Shown here: positions 46,266 through 57,011 of the stretch, in pieces
How positions within the stretch are numbered: position 1 is the first letter of the stretch
How the letters are laid out: each line of letters opens with the position of its first letter
Source of the DNA: Lepidurus packardi
Taxonomy: Eukaryota > Arthropoda > Branchiopoda > Notostraca > Triopsidae
DNA length: 64,000 nucleotides
Reading direction: 5' to 3'
Assembly: GCA_023053545.1 (NCBI GenBank)
Contig: JAKZAN010000004.1
Location: 1,054,001-1,118,000 of the forward strand
The notes under the pieces: generated by a model
Databases searched by the model: none
What the model saw: the letters and a program-made list of their open reading frames with translations, nothing else
Told to the model about the DNA's origin: nothing
Made by a program: the position numbers and the translations under genes

Positions 46266-47817
46266 TTACCTTTCGAGGAACTCCATGGTTGCCTGCATCT
46301 TTGCTGGGTATTGCAACCAAAAGACGTAGTAAGAAGCAAAGGCTGTTAAGGTTGCCTCTTTCAGATTTGCGCAATGCATTAACCTTTCCTTGTCTACGGT
46401 GATTATGTAATGGTCAGCACGTAGAAGTCCGTCGCCGATTGCCACAACACATGGGTGACAGGGTAAGTTTTCTCTGGCGCTCTCGAAATACTAAACGCAT
46501 TAATGATTTGTGAGCGATTAAAATGTATTCTATAAAAGCAACTTATTTACCTCCGTTAAGATAATGAGCTCACTAAGTGGCTCTTTGAAGATAGAGGCAA
46601 TTATGGGCACGGCGCCGAGAACTAAGCCAGAATTATTCTCGTTTACTGCATTGTATATTTTCACTTCTTCACAAATATTGCGAAGTAGTACGTTGGACGA
46701 TTTTTTCTTTACTTCTTCCTGAGCAACCCATACAAATTGTGTTTCCTTTTCAAGTTCCGTTAGGGCTGACTTCAGAACGTCGGTCTTGCTAAGAAGTCTT
46801 TCGAAGTGACCAAAGAAATACCTTTTACAAAAGGTTATTGCAATGTGTATAAATACTATAATACAATTACCTCTGTTCAAACAAGAAAGGAAACTCCTCC
46901 TTCATTGTTAGGTAGGACACACGAGGTTCACTTTCTATCATCTTACGCTGTGCCCAATAGGTATCTTGCATTAGCTGAACAAGTTTTCCTTCCTGTGGTT
47001 TACGTAAAGTAAATTCCTGCTTCATTTCGTTTTTCTTGGATATTTGGCTCTCCTCCGTTTCGTTTTCAGGCAACGCTGGGTCGAAGTCTTTGCATCCTTG
47101 TGTTGTAAGAACAGAATTTTTTTTCTTGGGGACGAAATCTTGTCTTTGGTCCGTACCCAACTTTGTCTTCCGCCATTCATTGTGTAAACGTTGATATATA
47201 GCTCTTGCTAGTGTATCACATGCATGATACCCCTCAGGGACGCTTACATGCCCAGGCGGGACATCGCAAAACGTTAAAGGGTATTTGTTTGCTAACCTAC
47301 TTGCTATTGCTTGTATGGTTGCAAAGGGTGGTCTGGGGCATATTTGGTCTATTTCATAGGCGATGTCTCTTACAAATTGGCGGGTTACGCTTTCATAAAA
47401 AATTATTTTCCCTTGTTCACATGCTTCTAGGACTTGCGTGCTAAATTTTTCCCAAGGTATTTCAAATTCTTGTAGGCAGTTGCTATCACGTCTTGTGCCA
47501 TACGATGCTACAGACGAGGTGCTGTGTTCGTCACTTGCGACACGGTCAGAGGATTGAACAAAAGACTTGCTTCCTTCAGCAGTAACTGACAAAATAATTA
47601 GTAACTCCACATTTTAATTTTATTCCTTACTTTTCTCTGCTGCCTTACGCAGTTTCATACTTTGGATGAATTTTAGTGGAGGTGTCAGGATATTGCAATC
47701 TTCTATTAGTAGGAAATCATTGATTTCCTCAACTCCCAATTCGGATAGTTTTTCATAGAGCAAGGACAGTTCTTCGATACCCAGCCCTGCAAGAGTTTCT
47801 TGGATGAAGGCATCCAT
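46266..47817 (-). CDS. Transposon second gene: SAM-like accessory protein (four exons, 465 aa)
   Basis: Exons: 47631-47817, 46871-47585, 46551-46821, 46266-46490; 466 codons, all phases consistent. Introns are only 45, 49 and 60 bp. The N-terminus resembles a sterile-alpha-motif helix bundle (LGIEELSLLYEKLSELGVEE, then DCNILTPPLKFIQSMKLRK). The middle contains CPRPPFATIQAIASRLANKY, a Lys-rich linker and MKEEFPFLFEQRYFFGHFER. The C-terminus has LPCHPCVVAIGDGLLRADHY and ends LQYPAKMQATMEFLER. No catalytic motif. It is paired downstream of the transposase gene, like the accessory gene of CACTA elements, which binds subterminal repeats; that role is inference. Related to the decayed gene at 18.1-20.3 kb. 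Confidence 0.7.
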
Positions 47818-47971
47818 ATATTCTAGAAGACACACACAGCGCTTAATATTTTTTGAGAATGCGTCCAATTAAAATTACAACTTACTGTGTAGGACTTATA
47901 TATTTCAAATTAATTTTGGCAAAGCAGTAATATTCTTAATACACATACGATACACAAACATACTATGATAT

Positions 47972-50218
47972 TTAAACATACGATATTTTAGGGAGTATAA
48001 CAATTTCTCCCTCAATTGTCGGGTAGCTATGCAACGGACTGTAGTCTAAAAGCTCGGAGTGATACACTACCCTTTTACTCTTAGCATTGATAACATCTAC
48101 TAACCTAAATACTCCAAACTCTTCTACCCAACGAAATAACATTTCTTCAAGCAGAAAATACGTGGTACTCAAACACTCAGAGACGAAGATGGAGCAAATT
48201 TTACCCAAAAAAATATCTTCCAATATTGGATTGAGCTTCCGAATTGGTAACCACATTCCTATTTTGTATTGAGTGCCCTTAATTACAGCACTATTCCCCG
48301 TGAGCCACCGACTCCCATTAGAAAGCAAAGCCTCCTCACTCATATTGTTGGCATCGAAGTATTCGAAAATTCCCGTTAAGACAATTTGCGGTGGGAATAG
48401 ACCTTTGTCGTGCAAATAAGCTTGAAGTAACTGGTGCCTTTCGGATAGAGTCTTAGTAACATTTTTAAAATTCCCCGTAACACGAATCACCTTCTTAAAA
48501 AAAGAATGCTTGGATTCAAATCTTAAAGTAGACAATTTGCTTACGGGTCCAAGCTGTTCGATAAGCTTTGGATAGTGGCAAAGAAAGTGATGTTTGGGGC
48601 GTAACGGTACATTAGGGAAGAGCGTCATGCGAGCGTAGATATATTCATGAATAAGCTGGTTTAGAATTGTCATTTGCTGCGTTGTAATCTTTGGTGCGCA
48701 GCAAAATTCGACAATTTTCTTAAGTTGGATTAATGAGCGCCACAATTTGTCGTTGCAATTCACAACTTTCTTCCTCAAGATTAGGGGCAAAAAACGTAAG
48801 AAGTTACGCAAGGAAACTGCGTTTTCGGTTAACCTCGGTTTGGAAAAATTGAACGGCTTTGGAGCATCTCTTCTATCTAATTCTGCATACTTCAACTTTT
48901 CTATTCTATTATTTAAATATTGTTTCGAAAACCAACCAAGACGAACCAAATTTTTTAAAAAGAGTGGCACGTCGTACGCTATTACGCCTTCGAAAAGATC
49001 ATGGGCAATGCATGGTGGTAACCCTGGATTACATACATGGAAGAAACTTAAATTATTGAATGGCGAGCTAAACTTTATTCCGTTTTTACTATCAATGGTA
49101 TTTCCAATTTGTTCTACACAGGCGTTGTAGTTTTCTTTAGTTCTTAAAGGCCATGTGTTGATGATGTCTAGAGAATTGCGTCCATCTCTAGTTGCCAAAC
49201 AAAATCTACAGTAGTATTCATTTCGCGAGAAGCTTTCGATGAATCCACCTATTGTATGGCTGCCAAGGTTGTCTCCCAAAATTGCTAACAGATTTACTGG
49301 ATATGCTACTCCGTTAACAAGAAAGCCGTCAGCTTCTACTTTCATTAAGTCTTTTGCTAGTCTTTCAAAACGAATCTGTACCTCAAAGTCCTTCTCTTTT
49401 ATAAGAAGTATAAGCTGAATCCGATCTACGCTTGATCTAAGGTAGTACGGTAAATTTGCTAATACCATGTAGACCGCAAGAACTTTGTATCTAGTTACAG
49501 CATAGCCTATTGGACATACAACTTCGAATGCGTCAGTGTATAAAATAATATGGATGCCTTTTTTTCTTTCTGGAGGAAGGGCTTGAAAAACTAGCCCATC
49601 GAACACATCAGAGAAAACGTAGGTTGGATTATTAACCTGACAATAATTTTCTAATGACCTGCGGACTATATCATGGCTAAATAAGCTTCGAAGGGTTTCC
49701 TCAATTGGAGCATAATGGTACGAGCTGTTTAGAGAAGCTTTAAGCTCAACGGGTGCGACGTAATGGAAGTTTCTCGTAAAAAATTGTCTCCTCAAGTATT
49801 GAGTACTCAACTTTCCTTTGCTCTCATGTAGCCTAGAGATAGGATCTTCCCTACGTAATTTTTCACAAATTTCATTAATAATTTCTTCACTTAGCCCTTG
49901 CTCTCTCAAGCAGACTTTAGTACTCTCAATATACCGCTGTCTAGAAATATTTGCAATTGCGCAGTAGTTTTCAGTAATAACGTCAACTGTACTTTGCGGA
50001 ATAAGGAACTTGACTTCCATTTGAAGGTAAAGATTCGCAAGTGCTCTCATCAATTCAACTTCTTCTGCACTACTAAGTTCTCGTTCAAGTTCATTTGATT
50101 TTTCTACATCAACATTCTCCCTACCCCTAAAATCATCGCAATGTGTAAAATTCGTATTTTCTTCATTGCTCCCGTGTGTTTCAGAAAAATAACCACTCTC
50201 CTTCAGCAAACCAGTCAA
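47972..50218 (-). CDS. Transposase-like protein, 748-codon open frame
   Basis: One long uninterrupted frame. Candidate catalytic acids sit in conserved-looking blocks: IILYTDAFEVV (Asp about 229), LLAILGDNLGSH (Asp about 316) and TLRFESKHSFFKK (Glu about 568), consistent with a DDE arrangement. A Cys pair YYCRFC (about 337-340) and PPCIAHDLFEGV (about 402-412) lie between. PKHHFLCHYPKLIEQLGP precedes the Glu block. The frame begins without ATG because the N-terminal zinc-finger part is out of frame upstream. I recognise this protein type as widespread in aquatic-animal genomes. The CACTA/CMC affiliation is my inference from the HDLFEG and RFE blocks and from the element ends. Still open, so recently active or recently inserted. 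Confidence 0.7.
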   Translation of the reverse strand: MTGLLKESGYFSETHGSNEENTNFTHCDDFRGRENVDVEKSNELERELSSAEEVELMRALANLYLQMEVKFLIPQSTVDVITENYCAIANISRQRYIESTKVCLREQGLSEEIINEICEKLRREDPISRLHESKGKLSTQYLRRQFFTRNFHYVAPVELKASLNSSYHYAPIEETLRSLFSHDIVRRSLENYCQVNNPTYVFSDVFDGLVFQALPPERKKGIHIILYTDAFEVVCPIGYAVTRYKVLAVYMVLANLPYYLRSSVDRIQLILLIKEKDFEVQIRFERLAKDLMKVEADGFLVNGVAYPVNLLAILGDNLGSHTIGGFIESFSRNEYYCRFCLATRDGRNSLDIINTWPLRTKENYNACVEQIGNTIDSKNGIKFSSPFNNLSFFHVCNPGLPPCIAHDLFEGVIAYDVPLFLKNLVRLGWFSKQYLNNRIEKLKYAELDRRDAPKPFNFSKPRLTENAVSLRNFLRFLPLILRKKVVNCNDKLWRSLIQLKKIVEFCCAPKITTQQMTILNQLIHEYIYARMTLFPNVPLRPKHHFLCHYPKLIEQLGPVSKLSTLRFESKHSFFKKVIRVTGNFKNVTKTLSERHQLLQAYLHDKGLFPPQIVLTGIFEYFDANNMSEEALLSNGSRWLTGNSAVIKGTQYKIGMWLPIRKLNPILEDIFLGKICSIFVSECLSTTYFLLEEMLFRWVEEFGVFRLVDVINAKSKRVVYHSELLDYSPLHSYPTIEGEIVILPKISYV

Positions 50219-50639
50219 AGTAGGCCAAGCTGTTGAGTTTTTCCTGTTTTCTTGACAGATGTGAAGTAAAGCTAGACAAGACGCTGGCTGAAAAATTACA
50301 GTCCTTATACGGGCATCTAGTTTGAACTCCTGACCTAATGTGCGCCTTGAGATGTTTCAACAGAAAATATAAATTCGATATACTTTATTCGCAATTTGGA
50401 ACAGTACATTTTTCAAAAAAATTTTTGGAGTAAATTGACTCAGTTTTGGCAAAGACCACATCTTTGTGTTTTCTGGAAAAGTGAGTATTTAAGGAAAACT
50501 GCGTTTTAAAAGCTGAAGCGCATACTGTACAAGGGAAAAGCTGAGAAGATGCCACAGAGGAATGGGCCTTTAAGTGAAGTCGGTAAAATTTGAGATGGTG
50601 GCAGACTTTTTTGCATATAGAGCAATAAAATACTCGCAT
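50219..50639 (-). pseudogene. N-terminal C2H2 zinc-finger part of the transposase gene
   Basis: Starts MRVFYCSICKKVCHHLKFYR and encodes C2H2 fingers: C-x2-C...H-x3-H twice, then CTVPNCE followed by an in-frame TAA and a readable continuation LYFLLKHLKAHIR and CPYKDCNFSASVLSSFTSHL. Just after SHLSRK the frame must change to reach the 748-codon transposase frame. One nonsense codon and one frame change therefore separate fingers from catalytic part, unless a small intron removes them; I see no good splice pair. Confidence 0.6.
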
Positions 50640-50649
50640 TTTGAATGCG

Positions 50650-51597
50650 TTGCGACTAACTTGCGACTAACGTTGCGTTGCAATACAGAATCAGCCTACT
50701 ACCAGACGCAAACCAGTACCAGTTTGATTGAGGATTCGCTTTATTGCCTCGGATTCTTCTCAATATAATTTCCACGGACAGGTATACCCAGTAGACCCTT
50801 GCTGCGTATATTGGGACTCCACCTATTTTTATACAGAACTTTAAAATTCAACTTAAAAATGGCAATTGGGATGTCTTATAATAAATTAGATGTAATAAAG
50901 AAAACAAATAACCTATTCTTAAGTACTCCAAAATGCGTAAAATAGAGAATTAATATGAAGATGAAGCGGTGTGTATAAATATAAATTTTCATTGGGAAAG
51001 AATATATATATACTATGGCAATTAGTAAAATAAGAAAATGCTGTAATAAAGGTACATTTATACTGAAGTGTAATTTTACAAGTGTTATAGTTACACGCTA
51101 AAAATTGAACTGGAATGGGAAACTTACTTTATCTGCTGATATTTATGAAACAATTCACTTTATCCTACTGGCTATGCCGGATATCGGAACTTTAGTACTC
51201 TCAGTGTACCAAAAAAACGTATAGAAACTTATTGCAAGTAATAATACGACTCCATGAACACGCAATAATGAATAAGAGACCGCATGGTTTAAGAGCACAA
51301 ACTATAAGGGGAAGCGTAATCCCGTGACTCTCGCGTGAACCTCTGGCGCAGCCACACGGAGGGCGCAAGAACAAGAGCAAAAATTGCAGGTTTTCATCCC
51401 AAGTATCCCAGAGAAAAAATTTGACGCGTTTTATATACATCTAAATTCAAACTTAAAATGTCTGGCACTTATTAAACATTTTCCACCAGATGTCCAGATT
51501 TTAATATATACGTATATAGTGTAGTTGTTGTAAAGAAGTCTATATAGAGATATTTTGGTTTGAAAGCAATAGCATTGTATAGTTACCAAAAATTATA
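50650..51597. other. Non-coding stretch inside the 8.7-kb element
   Basis: Putative 5' region of the transposase gene; AT-rich, no coding feature seen. Confidence 0.4.
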
Positions 51598-51834
51598 GGG
51601 CTTATTCCACGAGCAGTTTCCTGGGTTAATCCACCAGATGCGACACTGTAGAAACCGTACGGCGGTGGCTACCGTGAGAACTAGGGAAAAGCAGCCATTT
51701 CTTGAGAGTTTATATTTACGTTCGCCACTGTCACTAGAATACCAGTGGCGGGAATTCACTATTTACCCATTTAGTCTGTGATACACATGAAAGAGACCCA
51801 GTGCGATTCATTCTGTGTTGTTATTTTTTGTAAT

Positions 51835-52434
51835 ATGGAACTAAATAAAAATTCAGATTGGACAACTTGCCTGACTTACGTTCCTTTTCTTAGTGAGAGT
51901 GTAATTAAGGACTACTTTAATCAGTGCACTGAAGGAAAAAGGCATTATAGGAGAAGCGAAACATTCCAAAAAGAACAGTATATTAGTAAGGTCCAAACTT
52001 CGCAGACAGAAGATAACTGTATTCAGGTACGAGCTAAATGCTTTCGAAGTTTCCGAAAGAATGAGAAGCCTCACGATGTTATGCTATTTTTAAAAACCGC
52101 ATTGGCCATACAAATATGGCAAGACGTAATAAAGAAAGCCTCATGTACTTGTGCTGTAGGCATTAGTGGTTACTGTAACCATATTATTGCAACTTTGAAG
52201 GTGCTAAGTTCCTACAAATGCTCTGGGTTTGAGGAAGTTCCCCGAGGGATAACATGCACTAGTCGTCCCCAGCAATGGGGTGTAATCCGTTCCAGAGAAC
52301 AATTTTATTTTCGCTTAAGCGATAATAGTCACACGCGTTCCCTCATTTTTCGTCCTTCTGTGAAAACTTTCTCCACTGCTAGGTCTTGCTCGCATAAGTT
52401 GAGACGAAGGCGACATAAAACGACGAGAAGTTGA
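51835..52434 (+). pseudogene. SWIM zinc-finger protein, truncated (YqaJ domain missing)
   Basis: Starts MELNKNSDWTTCLTYVPFLS (in-frame ATG also at 51787). The KDYFNQCTEGKRHYRRS region is followed by a SWIM finger, CTCAVGISGYCNHIIATLKV (C-x-C...C-x-H), and a CTSRPQQWGVIR motif. That motif normally leads into a YqaJ exonuclease domain in transposon proteins of this kind. After RSREQF the text becomes unrelated and ends within 45 residues, overlapping the opposite gene. The nuclease is gone. Confidence 0.65.
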
Positions 52435-53743
52435 TCTTTCCCGCTTAATTTTCTTTTCCCGATCCTGGGCGGCGAAAGAATTTCCTTAGACTCGGCATCA
52501 CCACGCCACATGAAAACATTTTCGTCGTTTTCTCCAGCGCCTAGATACTCATAAAGTGCGTTAAACTCTTTTACTTGTTCCATCCCTGCATAAAACTTGA
52601 GGAGGTTCGGGTCATCCTTAATATCGTTGAAACTTAATCTGCACAGTGATAAAGTTTTAAGGCTTGCTTCAATGTCTGCTGTGAGTTTTTGCTCATTTGT
52701 CTTCAGGTCTGTAAGCTCCGCAACCAAATCCTGCTTCTCATTTTGCTCCTCTGCTAGTTCTATTTCTCCTTGTAACACCCGATGATCAAAGCGTAGATTT
52801 GCCACTTCAAGTTGAAACTTTAAATTTTCCCTTTCTTTTTTAACTAGCTGAATGTTCGCCTTGCGCTTTTCAATTTGGACTTCAGTTCCGCAATTTTGAT
52901 TTTTGACATGGAAATCTTCGTTTTCGTACGGACTAGATCTTCACGGATTTTCAGCATGTCGATAGACCGTTTCTCTAGGAGTGCTTCGTATTCAAGGTTT
53001 CTTTTCCTTTCTTCGTCAAGTTCTTTTTCGAGGCGAGCGATTGTGGCATTGTGCTGCAGTTCAATGGAGGTTATTGTTCCACAAGCAGCCTCGTCGAGTC
53101 TACTCTGTGAGTCTAACGCACTCACGGTTTCAAGCTGCTGTTCGTTGGAATCTAACTAGAATTTAATACTATTTACATTTAAACGAATTACTGTCAGTAC
53201 CCTGAACGTCGGCTTCAACTTCCCCGTCATAATAATCTGACAGCATTCCAGTAGCCTGTATTCCTGCTGCACAGGTTTCTTTTTCAGGTTCACGACAAGC
53301 TTGATTTATAGATAATAAGTCAAGACTCTTTTTGTTACTACAATCCCGATTATCTAAATCAGGGACATTATCAAGTACTTTTGGACATTTAGGATTTTCA
53401 CTTGGTTTGTTTCGTTCTGAAACACACTTGGCAAAACGTTAGGTTTTAGCTGTCGCCTGCCTATTGACGCATACAAATCCTCGTCCTTGTAATGAAGGGA
53501 ACACATATGTGTGTGTCTTGGGCCCTATATGTAAGCATATTTTATAGTTGTGTTATTCAAGGAAACTTTATTTACGTGACAGTGCGGACCAATCTCTCGC
53601 TCGATTCTTCTACAGAACTCCTCTAATAACATATAATCTTTCGGAACTTCATGAAACGATATCTTTAGTCCCGTGTCCTTCATAAACTTGGACAGCTTCT
53701 TTCCGAACTCCGACTTACATCCAGGTACACAGCACCTCGTCAT
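52329..53743 (-). pseudogene. THAP/coiled-coil/HTH transposase N-half (DDE domain missing)
   Basis: The exon at 53525-53743 begins MTRCCVPGCKSEFGKKLSKF with SFHEVPKD, a C2CH THAP DNA-binding domain. 52844-53125 and 52329-52805 encode a long coiled coil (IARLEKELDEERKRNLEYEA). A helix-turn-helix of the type preceding DDE-4 nucleases follows (IGKRKLSGKDQLLVVLCRLR, LNLCEQDLA). After DLA the sequence is unrelated and stops. Positions 53160-53520 hold the remaining exons or introns. Catalytic core absent, so this copy cannot mobilise itself. Confidence 0.65.
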
Positions 53744-53984
53744 TCTCCAAATTCATCACAGTTTAACTTTACAATAATAACAACTGTTGTTTACAATACA
53801 ATGACTTGTCTGACGAAGCGTCAGCGGTATCCTAGTAACAACTGGGAACCCAAATATAAACTCTCAAGAAATGGCGGCCTCAGCCTGGTTCCCTGCTATG
53901 CTAGCGCCGTACGGTTTCTACAGTGTCGCATCTGGTGGATTAACCCAGGAAACTGCTCGTGGAATAAGCCCTATTGCTCTCCGA

Positions 53985-54301
53985 ATTGTGGCAGAAAGTT
54001 GTAAGATTACAAATATGTATCATATATATACAAGAAGGCCAGACAAAATTTAATAACTGACTCTTACTAGTTGACTGAATAAGTTTTACAACAACTTTGA
54101 GTATTTTTCAAAAACATTGATGTTAAATTTGCCAAGAAATAATCGTATATTATTTTACTCTTAAAATTGTTGCAAAAAAACAAGAAAATACAGGTAATAT
54201 TACAATAATTTTACTTAACGATAGTTCACAACGAAATTATGGTAGGAATACATCAAAACAGTTGTAAAAGCACTGTAAATTTAAAAAAAAAATGTACAAT
54301 G
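53985..54301. other. Right subterminal region of the 8.7-kb element
   Basis: Non-coding, AT-rich, with TTTTACAACAAC and GTTGTAAAAG words mirroring the left end. Confidence 0.5.
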
Positions 54302-54640
54302 TAATTTGATTTTTCAGTGGAAATTTTGAAGCCATTTTTACCACACCAAGAGTTAACATCCCCGAGAATTGTATTAGCCTTTCCCATTGCTATATCTACA
54401 CTAATCCCTGTAACCCATAGTGTCATATCGTCTGCAAATATCGATCTGTTTCAAATATCGATATGTTTCCGTGTCCTAATTTACTTGACAGGTCTATGAG
54501 AAATCTATGATTTTGATTTGTTTTGTTTCTTTAATTGTGATTGACTATTCCGTTTTCTTGACAATGGTTCTCTGTTACTACAGTATTGCTTCACATATTC
54601 TGATCAAGAACTATGTATTTACTTAATTCAATTCAAGCTA
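54302..54640 (-). mobile_element. Non-LTR reverse transcriptase fragment (right of insertion)
   Basis: On the minus strand it reads IFADDMTLWVTGISVDIAMG, then GDVNSWCGKNGFKISTEKSN up to the insertion point. The next codons (YMVIP) are found at 45573 on the far side of the 8.7-kb element. A 20-bp local duplication of CAAATATCGAT is present near 54440-54465. Confidence 0.85.
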
Positions 54641-55875
54641 TTGCTAATTTATAGTTGGGTGAAATACAGACTTATTTTCAAACTTGAAGCCAAGGAATGG
54701 AATGGTATCTGTTCTCTTCATGCGTTGCAGAATGATTGGCCTTACGAGTTAAATTGAGGGCAATTAATGTTTTAGTCAAAGAAAAGAGTTTTGTTAAACC
54801 ATAGTGGTACGGCTTTTCACTTGTAAGGCTTTTCACTGGAAAAGATCCTTTATCAAATCGACAGGTGGTACTTACACTGGATGAGAGTGAAGTTCGTGTT
54901 TGTTGTTGATACTTTAACTGCTCGTAATTACAGATAATAAAAGCCTCTTCCTAGTACTTTTTAAGTAATGTGTCCAATAGTAAATCGATGGAAAGCGTCT
55001 TACAAGCCTGTTAATCATTTCCTTATTGAATTCTTCCAAGGATCTAGTTCACATAGGCACTTGTAGAACTTTTAATTGGTGTGACCGAATTTGAAGCAAC
55101 TTCTGTACCACTCAATTCATTAACACGTTAAGTAAGTTGGGTTTTGTGGAATGAAATGACGCAAGCCAATATAAACCCCAAGTTAATCGCAGCAAGAATA
55201 TCTTTGACCCTTGCAATGAAAGAAATACCTGTGCGTAGGATTTTGATAGGGAGTATCTGAACCAAACAAACTCAAAAATAACTTATGCAGTGATTATAGC
55301 GTTATGTTATGTAAAGGGTTAATTCCTAATCGTAAGCTTATAACCTAACTTTATATCTTTGCAAGTGATATCTCATAATGTCTAGTGTGAACATTTTCAA
55401 TTTTCATCCAGTTCTATAAATTTTATACTTGATTGTACGAATTTGATGTAGTTGTACAGTATTCCGATTATATATTTTACAATAATATAGTAAAAAGTAT
55501 TTCAACGAAACATCTTGACTAATTTGCTTATTCTTTGGCAATTTTCTGACACTAGGGACAATTGATAATTTTCTAACTAATTACAGAGTTTTAAAAGTTA
55601 ATAAAATGAACAACAAACGCAATAATATATATTGTATTATGTCTTGTTGGTCTTGATTAATCCAGTTCAGGTAATTCGCAAATATTAATCCATAGTCCAT
55701 AAGTTTGGACAACCAGTGTCAGTTATGGTTAATGCTTCTACCCCATTGAAAATTACCCAAAACACGCAAAAGAGGGCGCTCTCAACTGCAAAAGTGACTC
55801 CGCCCCTGGAGCCGCCCTATTTTGAGTTTTCCGAACCAGAATGATCGCTGTTGCTACCCGAGCGCCTTCCAGATG
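54640..55875. other. Spacer from which protease B is missing
   Basis: 54640-54815 matches 15040-15215; from about 54820 it matches 17150-18210. The 1.9 kb carrying protease B is absent, leaving only its stop-codon end. Confidence 0.7.
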
Positions 55876-56760
55876 GTCTAGCTGCAATGTCGTTATCTCT
55901 GGTAGAAAGGTTGAACTTCGAATGGATCATAATGGTGGCATTTGTTACCTGTTATGCATTTCTTAAAAACAACTATATGCGTATCTTTCTAAGAGAGGAC
56001 GAGTTATACGAACGTGAAGGGGAGTTACGGTGATGTTATTAATTCCCAGGTAGACATCTACTCTTTTTGCTTGAGTGACGCAGTAACCAGGTGTAACCGC
56101 AGTAACCAAAAACGACCCAGTTTTCGCTGATCAGACTGCCTCCACATCTTTTATTATTGTCCATTAACAAATAGGCCATCCAGGGCCATTTCTTCAGGGT
56201 AGATTCTTGGCCACCTGCGATACGATTCTGTCAAGACAGTCAAATTCATTCTAAGTTGAAAGCGAAGTATTGAAAAGTACTGTATTTACTGAATTTCCTT
56301 TGATGCCGCAGGTACAGACTGGGGACGGGGCAACAGCACTATCACCTCAAATTGTCGCAAGTAAGAGGCCATGCCAATGAAAGCTAAAAATACAAACAAA
56401 CAGTGTAAAGGTTGTTCTGGGAAGTATGAAACTTGAAAATGTAATTGAAAGTCAGTCAAGTAAGGACTTACGAGAGAGTACTGCGCGCTCCCAGAGGCTC
56501 ACGTCCGTTTTCGTTGGCTCTACGGGGTTTCGTTCGGAACTCTAGCGTTTGAATTTATTTGAGACATTTTCCAGTAAGTACACTATAAGGAACTGTGGTT
56601 GACTTACGTGTTGCTGCTGGCTCAGTAGGAATGCGAGCAAACCGGGTTCTACTGTGATGGGCCCAACACCGTCAGCATCGTCACCGATTGGGTTGACCGC
56701 GGAAGCGAAGGCAAAAATCCCAAACAGGGTTACCAACACCACGGAAAACTTGGAACTCAT
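55876..56760 (-). pseudogene. Protease H: truncated A-type pseudogene
   Basis: The signal exon 56608-56760 is intact (MSSKFSVVLVTLFG). Exon 3 carries a 2-bp loss after the RQFG position (near 56346), shifting the frame. In exon 4 the His57 region is disrupted by a short duplication (ENWVVFGYCGYTW). Exon 5 stops at about 55881, fused to unrelated spacer. Exons 6 and 7 are absent. Confidence 0.85.
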
Positions 56761-57011
56761 TGCGTACACGTTGCAGTTGAGTCCGAAGGAATGAATTTTC
56801 TTCGCTCCCGGCGGTCGCATTTATATTTTTCTTGACTAGAGTGAAGAGCCGCGTCTGATTTCAGTTCAGGAAGACTATCGGCAACTGGAAAGGCTTCTCC
56901 CTGGAAAATAAAACTTTATAAAATACGACAGGTGGTGATAACACGTGATGAGAGAGATTGGCTTATTTGTGGGTTTAAAACTTAATGATTCTTCCATCCA
57001 AATTATATGTT

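Larger units (their letters stand above)
51598..53971. mobile_element. ISL2EU-like DNA transposon, internally deleted (2.37 kb)
   Basis: Terminal inverted repeats of about 125-170 bp: left 51598-51720, right about 53856-53971. The outer 65 bp are identical by eye (GGGCTTATTCCACGAGCAGT...). TA flanks both ends (51596-51597, 53972-53973). It contains two convergent gene fragments: a SWIM zinc-finger protein (+) and a THAP/coiled-coil/HTH protein (-). ISL2EU elements are known to encode a THAP-type DDE transposase and a YqaJ nuclease protein. Here both catalytic domains are absent where the genes meet. Confidence 0.75.
45574..54301 (-). mobile_element. CACTG-ended DNA transposon, about 8.73 kb, two genes
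   Basis: Left end CACTGTAAAAAAG; right end, in reverse complement, CATTGTACATTTT. TA duplications are at 45572-45573 and 54302-54303. Both subterminal regions are rich in TTTTACAAC / GTTGTAAAA words (about 45589-45780 and 54075-54270), as in CACTA-type elements, whose ends read CACTR. It encodes a transposase-like gene and a second four-exon gene, both on the minus strand. A smaller element is nested at 51598-53971. Superfamily assignment is by ends and layout; a search is needed. Confidence 0.75.

Noticed and set aside
45574..54301. Reading the whole 8.7 kb as a Tc1-like or giant virus-like element because of TA duplications
   Set aside because: The transposase blocks and CACTG ends do not fit Tc1, and no capsid, polymerase or packaging gene is present.
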